From: Desulfosediminicola flagellatus
Lineage (GTDB): Bacteria; Desulfobacterota; Desulfobulbia; Desulfobulbales; Desulfocapsaceae
Direction: 5' to 3'
DNA length: 64,000 bases
Assembly: GCF_005116655.2 (NCBI RefSeq)
Contig: NZ_CP050698.1
Coordinates: forward strand, 2,014,501-2,078,500
Shown: piece after piece, positions 57,253-64,000 of the stretch
Layout of the letters: each line of letters opens with the position of its first letter
Position numbering within the stretch: position 1 is the stretch's first letter
The notes under the pieces: model-generated
What the model was told of the DNA's origin: nothing
Database searches by the model: none
The model's input: the letters and a program-made list of their open reading frames with translations, nothing else
Made by a program: the position numbers and the translations under genes

Positions 57253-60200
57253 TTGACAAGGATTACCCCCGGACAGGAACGGAATGATAAAGTCGGTTCA
57301 GTACTTGTAGTTGGTTCAGGTATTGGTGGGATGCAGGCATCCCTCGACCTGGCCAATAGCGGCCTGTTGGTTCACATGATTAATGATGAACCTTCAATTG
57401 GCGGTACAATGTCCCGGCTGGATAAGACCTTTCCTACAGGAGACTGTGCAATGTGCATGATCTCTCCTCGCATGGTCGAGAGCAGCCGCCATCCCAATAT
57501 TAAGCTCCATACCCTCGCAAAAGTTTCAAAAATCGAAGGTGAAGAAGGTGATTTTACTGTCACCATCACAGAAAAAGCTCGATATGTTGATGCTGAGCGC
57601 TGCACCGGTTGTGGTGCCTGTGAGGAAAAATGCCCGAGCCGTGTTCCTGACTATTTTAATCAGGGGTTGAATGATCGGCGTGCTATCTATGCCCTGTTCC
57701 CGCAGGCAGTTCCAAATACACGTGCCATCGATAATGCACACTGTCTTTACCTGAACAAAGGTGTTTGCAGAAAGTGCGAAAAAGTTTGTGATGCAAACGC
57801 AATTAACTTTGAAGATACAGACAAGGAATATGAAGTTCATGTAGGTTCTGTAATCCTTACTCCCGGCCTGAAAACGTACGACCCTGCAATACGTCAGGAG
57901 TTCGGTTTCGGACGTCATAAAAATGTTGTCACAGCATTGCAGTTTGAAAGACTGCTGTCGGCATCCGGCCCATGTGGTGGTCATGTAGCACGACCGAGCG
58001 ATAATACATCCCCTAAGCAAATAGCATGGATACAATGTGTTGGTTCACGAAATGAGCATAATGCAAATCCGTGGTGCTCATCTGTATGCTGTATGTATGC
58101 TGCCAAGCAGTGTGTTATTGCAAAAGAACATGATCCGGAAGTTGAGCAGACAGTTTTTTATATGGAATTGCGTGCCTTTGGTAAAGATTTTGATAAATTT
58201 ATCGATAAGGCAAAAAATGACGCAGGAGTACATTATAAACGGGCGATGGTCTCGGAGGTTATTGAAAATCCAGAAACCGGCGACCTGACTATCCATCATG
58301 TAGATGAATCCGGCAATCTTGTTACGCAGGTATTTGACATGGTTGTGCTCTCTATTGGCTTTGAACCGCGAGATGAGGCAGCTGAATTTGCGGAGTTATT
58401 TGGGATAGAGACTGATAAATACGGTTTTGCAGCAACATCTAAATTGGCTCCTGTTGAGACGAGCAGAAAAGGTATCTATGTGGCCGGTATTTACCAGGGC
58501 CCCAAAGATATACCGGAAACTGTCGTACAAGGAAGTGGTGCTGCAGCAAAAGCGATGTCTCTGCTTGGAGAAAGCAGAGGGACAGAGGTTGAAGAAGTTG
58601 TGCTGCCTGATGAAATTGACACCTCAAATGACGACCCCCGGGTAGGCGTTTTTGTCTGTCACTGTGGCGTTAATATTGCCGGAGTCGTCGATGTTCAAAA
58701 GGTCGCTGAAGAATGCGCAAAAGAAGAAGGTGTTGCCCACAGTGAAACAATAATATATGCCTGTGCCCCTGATGGGCAGGCTAAAATTAAAGATCTTATC
58801 AAGGAAAAACATCTGAACAGGGTGGTAATCGGTTCGTGTACTCCTCGTACACATTCTCCACTTTTTATGGATACCATCCGTGAAGTTGGATTGAATAAGT
58901 TCCTTTTTGAACTCGCAGATATCCGGGAGCAGTGTTCGTGGTGTCATCGGGACGATAAAGAACACGCAACAGAGAAGGCGCTTGATATTGTAAAGATGAA
59001 CGTGGCAAAAGCGCGGCTTCTTGACCCGGTCCAACAGAATTCGGTAGGGGTTACCCACAACGCTCTTGTTGTCGGTGGTGGTGTTGCCGGAATGGTCGCA
59101 GCAGTGTCGCTAACCCAACAAGGATATGGAGTTCATCTTGTCGAACGGGATGCAGAACTGGGTGGCCTAGCACGAAAAGTGCGAAAAACTCTTGAAGGTG
59201 ACGATGTTCAGCAATATCTGAACAACCTTATTGCAGAAGTTAAAGATGAAGAGAATATAACTCTGCATTTGGGAACTACTGTTGACACTACAGATGGTTT
59301 TGTCGGTAATTTTGAAACTAAACTTGCGAGTGGTGCGTCTATAGAACACGGAGCGGTTCTGCTTACGACGGGTGGAGTCGAATATGAACCTGATCAATAC
59401 GGTTATGGTTCATCTGACAGGATCATCACCCAGCGTCAGCTTGAAGATCTGCATGCAGAGCGTGATCCGAAAAATGAAGAAACATATGTAATGATACAGT
59501 GTGTCGGATCTCGTGAAGAACCTGATAATTACTGTTCCCGTATATGCTGCCAGGACGCTTTGAAAAATTCAATTGCCATCAAAGAGAAGGCTCCTGATGC
59601 GCAGGTTGTGGTGTTATATCGTGACATGCGCGCCTACGGGTTGAAAGAAGATTATTACAAGAAAGCTCGTGACCTAGGCGTATTGTTTTTCCTCTTTGTT
59701 CCTGAAGAAAAGCCTGTGGTTGAGCCTGGTGGTGCTTCCTGTCGTGTGACGTTTGAGAGCAAGGTTCTTGGTCGTGAAATGGCCATTGATGCAGATTATG
59801 TTGTGCTCTCGACAGGATTACGTCCTCAGATAGATGTTGAAGATGTATCTAAAAAATATAAACTTACCTGCAACCTTGACCGTTTTTTCCTTGAGGCGCA
59901 TGTGAAATTGCGTCCTGTTGAATTTCCGAGTGAGGGCTTTTTCCTCGCAGGATTAGCACATGCTCCGAAAAATCTCGAAGAAACCATTGCCCAGGCACTT
60001 GCAGGTGCAGGAAAAGCAGGTGCACTTCTTTCCCATGAAAAACTCTCTGTTTCAGGTATTATATCAAAGCATAACAGAGATATGTGTATGTCGTGTCTGG
60101 CCTGTTTCAGGGCCTGCCCGTTTGATTCCCCATTTATAGATGAAGACGGAATGATTAGCCATAATGAAGTCAAATGCACCGGGTGCGGAATTTGTGCAGG

Positions 60201-60288
60201 TGTTTGCCCGGCCAAAGCCTTTCAGGTCAATTTTTTCAGAGATGACCAGATTAAGGCAATGATTGATTCTGCTACCGAAATTGACTGA
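57253..60288 (+). CDS. hdrA: HdrA-type flavoprotein, fused form
   Basis: A 1011-residue tandem HdrA. FAD motifs are VLVVGSGIGGMQASLDLANSG and ALVVGGGVAGMVAAVSLTQQG; the variable redox residue is Cys68 in GDCAMCMISPRMVESSRH, where two other copies have Sec. Ferredoxin motifs include CTGCGACEEKCPSRVPD, CRKCEKVCDANAI and, at the C-terminus, CMSCLACFRACP and CTGCGICAGVCPAKAF. A TTG start with GGAGGG at 6 bp is chosen; no upstream ATG exists in frame. It heads an HdrA-MvhD-MetV-MetF operon that lacks HdrB and HdrC, so its heterodisulfide-type partner, if any, is encoded elsewhere. Confidence 0.93.
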   Translation: MTRITPGQERNDKVGSVLVVGSGIGGMQASLDLANSGLLVHMINDEPSIGGTMSRLDKTFPTGDCAMCMISPRMVESSRHPNIKLHTLAKVSKIEGEEGDFTVTITEKARYVDAERCTGCGACEEKCPSRVPDYFNQGLNDRRAIYALFPQAVPNTRAIDNAHCLYLNKGVCRKCEKVCDANAINFEDTDKEYEVHVGSVILTPGLKTYDPAIRQEFGFGRHKNVVTALQFERLLSASGPCGGHVARPSDNTSPKQIAWIQCVGSRNEHNANPWCSSVCCMYAAKQCVIAKEHDPEVEQTVFYMELRAFGKDFDKFIDKAKNDAGVHYKRAMVSEVIENPETGDLTIHHVDESGNLVTQVFDMVVLSIGFEPRDEAAEFAELFGIETDKYGFAATSKLAPVETSRKGIYVAGIYQGPKDIPETVVQGSGAAAKAMSLLGESRGTEVEEVVLPDEIDTSNDDPRVGVFVCHCGVNIAGVVDVQKVAEECAKEEGVAHSETIIYACAPDGQAKIKDLIKEKHLNRVVIGSCTPRTHSPLFMDTIREVGLNKFLFELADIREQCSWCHRDDKEHATEKALDIVKMNVAKARLLDPVQQNSVGVTHNALVVGGGVAGMVAAVSLTQQGYGVHLVERDAELGGLARKVRKTLEGDDVQQYLNNLIAEVKDEENITLHLGTTVDTTDGFVGNFETKLASGASIEHGAVLLTTGGVEYEPDQYGYGSSDRIITQRQLEDLHAERDPKNEETYVMIQCVGSREEPDNYCSRICCQDALKNSIAIKEKAPDAQVVVLYRDMRAYGLKEDYYKKARDLGVLFFLFVPEEKPVVEPGGASCRVTFESKVLGREMAIDADYVVLSTGLRPQIDVEDVSKKYKLTCNLDRFFLEAHVKLRPVEFPSEGFFLAGLAHAPKNLEETIAQALAGAGKAGALLSHEKLSVSGIISKHNRDMCMSCLACFRACPFDSPFIDEDGMISHNEVKCTGCGICAGVCPAKAFQVNFFRDDQIKAMIDSATEID

Positions 60289-60308
60289 TCCACAAGAAAG
60301 GAGAATGT

Positions 60309-60851
60309 ATGGCACCTGGTGATGAAGTTAAAGAAGAACGGGTGAGTCCGGAAGTGAAACCCAAAGAGATTCCTGCTGATTGGCAGGCTAATATAATTGC
60401 ATTTGCCTGCCATTATTGCGCATTTGCCGCTGCTGATCTTGCAGGAGTTATGCGACTGTCATATCCGTACAATGTTAAGGTTGTACGGTTGCCTTGTACC
60501 GGTAAATTAGATCATTCATATGTTTTGAGGGCATTTGAAAGGGGAGTGGACGGCGTTTTCGTCGCTGGTTGACTGGAAGGTCAATGTCATTTCCTGGAAG
60601 GAAATCTCAACGCCAAAAAACGTGTACACCGTTTACATGGACTGCTCGAATCTGTAGGTATCGACTCAGAGCGCTTGCACTTCTTCAACCTTTCTGCTGC
60701 AATGGGGCCCAGGTGGGCGGAAATCTGTACTGAGTTCACTGAAAAAATTCAACAACTTGGGCCATCGCCAATATGGCTTGCTTTGAAAAAGAAAAAACAG
60801 AAAGCCGGAACTGAGAATCAGGACCAGAATACAGAGGATCAACCTGCATAA
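60309..60851 (+). CDS. mvhD: MvhD-like [2Fe-2S] subunit, selenoprotein, copy 4
   Basis: A 180-residue MvhD when the TGA at 60570-60572 (codon 88) is read as Sec: VFVAGU-LEGQCHFLEGN. The N-terminal motif is CHYCAFAAADLAG with ordinary Cys and LPCTGK is intact. It has a charged N-terminal extension of ~30 residues and a Lys-rich C-terminal tail absent from the other copies. GAAAGGAGA precedes the ATG, 20 bp after hdrA. It would connect HdrA to MetV/MetF. Confidence 0.93.
60589..60605 (+). promoter_or_regulatory. SECIS hairpin of mvhD copy 4
   Basis: AUUUCC and GGAAAU form a perfect 6-bp stem with the loop UGGAA, 16 nt after the UGA. Position and loop size match copies 2 and 3. Confidence 0.75.
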
Positions 60852-60904
60852 ATACTACTGTTGCATTACATGGAACGCAGTATTGACCAAGGAGTTATTC
60901 AATT

Positions 60905-61567
60905 ATGATAGTAGGTGAACAGAAGTCGTTGGAAGAAATCTGGGAGATGGTCCGGCAGCATAAAAATATAACTGTATTCGGATGTAATACCTGTGTTGCT
61001 GTCTGTCATCAGGGTGGGAATAAAGAGGCGGAAGTCCTGGCCTCGCTATTGCGCATGAAGGCTACTCAGGAAGAACTGGAAATAGAATTTGTTGACAGTG
61101 GAATTGAACGTCAGTGTGAACACGAATTCTTTGAAAAGACGCAGAAGCTGATCGAGGGTTCAGAGGCGGTTTTGAGTTTGGCCTGTGGAATTGGTGTGCA
61201 GTTTATGGCGACTAAATACCCGACAACTCCGATTTATCCAGCGCTTAATACAACCTTTCTTGGAGATGTTATGGAGGCTGGGCATTACACAGAAAAATGC
61301 CAGGCTTGCGGAGATTGTGTGCTGGGTGTCACAGCGGGTGTGTGTCCTGTTAGCCGATGTGCCAAGAGGGTTTTGAACGGTCCTTGTGGTGGTTCGACTA
61401 ACGGAAAATGCGAAATATCCAAAGATGTTGATTGTGCATGGCAATTGATTATCGATCGACTTGAGGCTGTCGGGAAACTGGAAGATTATGAGAAACTCAG
61501 CTCCATTAAAGATTGGTCAAAAGATCGGTCCGGCGGGCCAAGATCTTTTATTCTGGAGGGCTTCTAA
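60905..61567 (+). CDS. metV: MetV-like methylenetetrahydrofolate reductase C-terminal domain protein, copy 2
   Basis: A 220-residue Cys-rich protein paralogous to 22688-23356. It has VFGCNTCVAVCHQGG, LSLACGIGVQ, CQACGDCVLGVTAGVCPVSRC and NGPCGGSTNGKCEI, the same putative metal ligands. It follows mvhD by 53 bp and metF starts 2 bp after it. It is expected to form the MetVF complex with the following gene. Confidence 0.92.
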   Translation: MIVGEQKSLEEIWEMVRQHKNITVFGCNTCVAVCHQGGNKEAEVLASLLRMKATQEELEIEFVDSGIERQCEHEFFEKTQKLIEGSEAVLSLACGIGVQFMATKYPTTPIYPALNTTFLGDVMEAGHYTEKCQACGDCVLGVTAGVCPVSRCAKRVLNGPCGGSTNGKCEISKDVDCAWQLIIDRLEAVGKLEDYEKLSSIKDWSKDRSGGPRSFILEGF

Positions 61568-61569
61568 TC

Positions 61570-62502
61570 GTGGAATTGCATACAGACAGTAAACTTGAGA
61601 AAGTCTTCAAAAGTGGGCACATCGCGGTAACCAGTGAGTGCGGGCCTCCGAGATCCAGTGACCCTGCACATATCATCGAGAAGGGTAACCTGATTAAAGA
61701 TCATGTGGACGCCATAAATGTCACTGATAATCAGACCTCGGTGTCAAGAATTTGCAGCTTGGCAGCGTGCGTTCATCTTAAAAATCAAGGTCTTGAACCA
61801 GTTTTGCAAATGGTGACCCGTGATCGTAACAGGATTGCTCTGCAAAGTGATCTGCTCGGTGCGGCGTCTTTCGGTATTAATAATGTGCTTTGTCTGTCTG
61901 GAGATCATCAAAGTTTTGGTGACCATCGTCAGGCGCAGAATGTATTTGATCTTGATTCGATGCAGTTACTCCAGACTGTTCGCCATATGCGTGAGGAAGG
62001 TAAGTTCCTCAGTGGTGATGAAATTAAAGTTCCGCCTAAATTTTTTGTAGGTGCTGCAGCAAATCCTTTTGGTGATCCATTCAAAATCCGGGTGCCGCGG
62101 CTGGCAAAGAAGGTAGCCGCTGGTGCTGAATTTATCCAGACCCAATGTATATACAATATGGAAAAATTCGAGGCTTGGATGGAAGGCGTGCGTGATAGGG
62201 GGCTTGATGAAAGCGTCTATATTATGGCCGGAATAACCCCGATGCGTTCAGTGGGTATGGCTAAATACATGAAGCGTGCTGTGCCTGGAATGGATGTGCC
62301 TGATGAGTTAATAGAGCGTATAGCCGGAGTCGAAAAGAAAAATCAGGCTCAGGAAGGTATTAATATCGCGGTGGAACAGATTCAGCGTCTTAAAGAGGTA
62401 AAAGGCGTTGCCGGTTTTCATGTTATGGCGATTGAATGGGAAGAGAAAGTGCCCGAGATTATCGAGAGAGCCGGGTTATACCCACGGCCGGTTGTAGACT
62501 GA
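61570..62502 (+). CDS. metF: 5,10-methylenetetrahydrofolate reductase, copy 2
   Basis: A 310-residue MetF with VTSECGPPRSSDPAH, NVTDNQTSVSRICSLA, TRDRNRIALQSDLLGA and FIQTQCIYNMEKFEA. GTG start with GGAGGG 9 bp upstream. Closely similar along its length to copy 1. Reaction and partners as for copy 1, but this module has no HdrBC and is next to fhs, so it may be the version dedicated to the carbon pathway. That division of labour is inference. Confidence 0.95.
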   Translation: MELHTDSKLEKVFKSGHIAVTSECGPPRSSDPAHIIEKGNLIKDHVDAINVTDNQTSVSRICSLAACVHLKNQGLEPVLQMVTRDRNRIALQSDLLGAASFGINNVLCLSGDHQSFGDHRQAQNVFDLDSMQLLQTVRHMREEGKFLSGDEIKVPPKFFVGAAANPFGDPFKIRVPRLAKKVAAGAEFIQTQCIYNMEKFEAWMEGVRDRGLDESVYIMAGITPMRSVGMAKYMKRAVPGMDVPDELIERIAGVEKKNQAQEGINIAVEQIQRLKEVKGVAGFHVMAIEWEEKVPEIIERAGLYPRPVVD

Positions 62503-62553
62503 CGGGGCTGAAGCGTTTTGTAAAGAGTTTCGAATCGTTCCTGTATCAGGTCA

Positions 62554-62591
62554 AATGCCGGATCCATAATTTAACCAATGTATCCGGCATT
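62554..62591. terminator. Hairpin between convergent metF and the His-tailed gene
   Basis: A perfect 10-bp stem (AATGCCGGAT with ATCCGGCATT, 18-nt loop) between the ends of two convergent genes. No T-run on either side, so it may be a weak bidirectional terminator. Confidence 0.5.
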
Positions 62592-62633
62592 GTAGTGTGT
62601 TGCAGAGTAAAGGATTGCTCGACGATCGTGGTG

Positions 62634-62891
62634 TCAATGATCGTGGTGATGATGATGATGGTGATGATGGTGGTGATGTTCTTCAGAGGCGCCGCCAGCT
62701 TTGGTGAGAGCTTCTGTAAGTGCTGTGTTGGAGTTAGACATTGCGGTTATGGCATCGGCTATATGTTTTGCGATGTCGCCTTCACCGTCCTGCTCAGCTA
62801 TTACCCGCCATTTTTCGAATTCTTCAGCGTGTCCTTTGTTGTGATCAATCCAGTGTTGTAAAAGTACACGTAGCTTTTCTTTATTTTCCAT
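62634..62891 (-). CDS. Small protein with a poly-His tail, probable nickel-binding CODH accessory
   Basis: An 85-residue protein: a helical body (LRVLLQHWIDHNKGHAEEFEKW, then AKHIADAITAMSNSNTAL) and a C-terminal tail of twelve consecutive His followed by Asp-His. The His codons alternate CAT and CAC. GGAG precedes the ATG at 5 bp. His-rich tails bind nickel in CooJ, HypB and SlyD. It lies next to cooT, the nickel chaperone gene for CO dehydrogenase, in a Wood-Ljungdahl cluster, so a CooJ-like nickel store is likely, though the body is not clearly CooJ. The HWxxHN motif could be an additional metal site. Confidence 0.8.
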   Translation of the reverse strand: MENKEKLRVLLQHWIDHNKGHAEEFEKWRVIAEQDGEGDIAKHIADAITAMSNSNTALTEALTKAGGASEEHHHHHHHHHHHHDH

Positions 62892-62961
62892 TTTTTCTCC
62901 GTTATACGTTATGGACTAATGAGCGTTTAAATAGATTGTTGGTATCTGGTTGTGCAAGGTG

Positions 62962-63156
62962 TTATGGAGATTTTTGCAAAAAAACCTTGCCGGACAGAAA
63001 ATCAATATTTCGGATAACTGAGTCAGGGATCTCCCTGGAGCCTTCGAAAAGAGATGTTATTGAAACTGAGCTTTCAAGAACGTCGAGTTTGGTAACGTTT
63101 TCCATGAGAACTTCTTCAACACCATTCTGCTCAATTACGACTCGTATTTCGCACAT
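62962..63156 (-). CDS. cooT: CooT-family nickel chaperone
   Basis: A 64-residue CooT-like protein. It begins MCEIRVVI, with Cys2 as in CooT where it binds Ni(II), and continues with the small all-beta pattern VLMENVTKLDVLESSVSIT, SLFEGSREIPDSVIRNIDFLSGKVFL. The normal family length is about 60-65 residues. The start at 63156 has GAGG at 5 bp. CooT works in nickel insertion into CO dehydrogenase. Together with the His-tailed protein it suggests a CODH/ACS gene set close by, outside the window. Confidence 0.85.
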   Translation of the reverse strand: MCEIRVVIEQNGVEEVLMENVTKLDVLESSVSITSLFEGSREIPDSVIRNIDFLSGKVFLQKSP

Positions 63157-63686
63157 ATTCGCCTCATTTCTTGATGAAAACTGATTTGAACTAAAAACTA
63201 CGCACACCGCGATTATTGAATTATTAACGTATCAATGGAGATGGCGTCAATGGAGTTTTTACTGTTGCCCCAGTTATTTCCTTAAAGTGTGTTTTCTGGA
63301 TCCATTTTGAGTAACACACAAAATTGTAGTGTGTGGACGTATTGTGCAGAGTGTGTCGGTATAACACGAAAAAGGAGTTGTTGTGCGATTTGTGCCAACA
63401 GGGGTCCCCGCTGTGCGTTCTTGTGCATCTGATCGATAGGAAATGGAATGGTGTAGTATAATTAATTGAGAAACATTCAACCGTTAGAGTATGAAAGATG
63501 GAGATGTATAAAAAATAATGCGTTCATCTGGTTTTGTGTCAAAAGATGTTGCAAGAGAGGAATAATTTAGAGTAGGTTAGCGACAATATTGAGGTATAGA
63601 AAGGCTGTTAATTTTAATTAACCTGGTATCGATATCATTCTGAGATCGAATCACCTACCACCTTCACCTGAATCAAAGGAATCGTT
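63157..63686. other. Divergent promoter region before fhs
   Basis: About 530 bases between cooT and fhs with no gene. A short A/T-rich palindrome (GTTAATTTTAATTAAC, 63607-63622) lies 65 bp before the fhs start and could be an operator. No known folate riboswitch fold was recognised. Confidence 0.4.
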
Positions 63687-64000
63687 ATGACATTAGATCC
63701 GACAAAACATCAGGACTGGGAAATCGCCGAAGACGCTGAAAAAGACATGCAGACGATCTACCAGATCGGTGAAAAACTTGGGCTCACCAAAGAAGAGCTT
63801 CTTCCCCAGGGTCACTACATCGGTAAAATTGACTTTCCACGAGTTCTTGCTCGTCTGAAAGACAAGCCTAATGGCAAGTACATTGACGTTACAGCAATTA
63901 CACCAACACCTTTAGGTGAAGGTAAATCAACTTCCTCTATGGGCCTTGTACAGGGTCTTGGTAAGCGTGGTAAAAATGTTTGTGCAGCGATTCGTCAGCC
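63687..64000 (+). CDS. fhs: Formate-tetrahydrofolate ligase, N-terminal part (3' end outside window)
   Basis: The first 104 residues of formyltetrahydrofolate synthetase: a start near KHQDWEIAEDAEKDMQTI, then GLTKEELLPQGHYIGKID, and the ATP-binding loop TAITPTPLGEGKSTSSMGLVQGL, a strong family signature. The enzyme joins formate to tetrahydrofolate with ATP, linking the two formate dehydrogenases of the window to the MetVF branch. AAAGGA lies 6 bp before the ATG. Confidence 0.95.
   Translation, partial: MTLDPTKHQDWEIAEDAEKDMQTIYQIGEKLGLTKEELLPQGHYIGKIDFPRVLARLKDKPNGKYIDVTAITPTPLGEGKSTSSMGLVQGLGKRGKNVCAAIRQ

Noticed and set aside
62646..62690. GTG/GAT-rich simple repeat as a microsatellite
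   Set aside because: It is the antisense of alternating CAT/CAC codons of the His tail, inside a supported gene.
1..64000. CRISPR arrays, tRNA/rRNA genes, complete insertion sequences or prophage genes
   Set aside because: None was recognised on reading both strands; no regularly spaced direct repeats and no transposase or integrase. A tRNA scan would be needed to exclude a tRNA fully.

Overview
The window looks like the chromosome of an anaerobic, strictly respiratory or syntrophic Desulfobacterota (deltaproteobacterial) bacterium that carries the Wood-Ljungdahl pathway. The evidence is gene content: beta-oxidation genes coupled to EtfAB and a membrane EtfAB:quinone oxidoreductase-like protein, indolepyruvate:ferredoxin oxidoreductase with an ADP-forming acyl-CoA synthetase, two MetF/MetV modules, formate-tetrahydrofolate ligase, two molybdenum/tungsten formate dehydrogenases, CooT, citrate synthase and many heterodisulfide-reductase-like (Hdr) proteins. 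The species cannot be fixed from the sequence alone.

Layout. 1-8.5 kb (+): fatty-acid/butyrate beta-oxidation (end of an enoyl-CoA hydratase, thiolase, 3-hydroxyacyl-CoA dehydrogenase, hotdog thioesterase, acyl-CoA dehydrogenase, FeS/heme membrane oxidoreductase, EtfB, EtfA). 8.5-13.3 kb: a sparse region with an orphan IlvH, a small inverted-repeat element, a TauE/SafE permease, an AT-rich unknown membrane protein and a PilZ protein. 13.3-19.5 kb: ADP-forming acyl-CoA synthetase, IorB and IorA (-), with a divergent LysR regulator. 19.6-31.3 kb (-): one long operon, MetF paralogue, PAS kinase, HdrC, HdrB, a very large HdrA, MvhD, MetV, MetF, stand-alone receiver, receiver-PAS-kinase. 32.3-45.2 kb (-): a formate dehydrogenase-Hdr operon. 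45.6-51.7 kb (+): NuoE, NuoF and a NuoG-like FdhA, then an unknown protein and a DUF166-like protein. 52-57 kb: citrate synthase, small enzymes, a second inverted-repeat element and a second receiver-PAS-kinase. 57.2-64 kb (+): HdrA, MvhD, MetV, MetF, then CooT and a His-tailed protein (-), and the start of fhs.

The main result is dense selenocysteine (Sec) use. Ten genes contain in total eleven in-frame UGA codons that fall in conserved motifs, mostly at Cys positions, are read through to a full-length family member, and are followed 8-21 nt later by a short hairpin. They are two FdhA, two HdrA, one HdrD/DsrK-like protein, four MvhD paralogues (one with two UGAs) and one DUF166-like protein. 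Seven of the eleven lie in the single 32.3-45.2 kb operon. UGA is also an ordinary stop here (many ATGA gene overlaps), so a changed genetic code does not explain them. Conventional gene calling would split or truncate all ten.

Working model (inference): electrons from beta-oxidation enter the quinone pool through EtfAB; formate made or used by the two formate dehydrogenases is linked to NAD, ferredoxin and low-potential thiol/disulfide-type acceptors through flavin-based Hdr complexes; the two HdrA-MvhD-MetV-MetF modules couple methylene-tetrahydrofolate oxidation or reduction to the same carriers; CooT and the His-tailed protein supply nickel for CO dehydrogenase, which lies outside the window.
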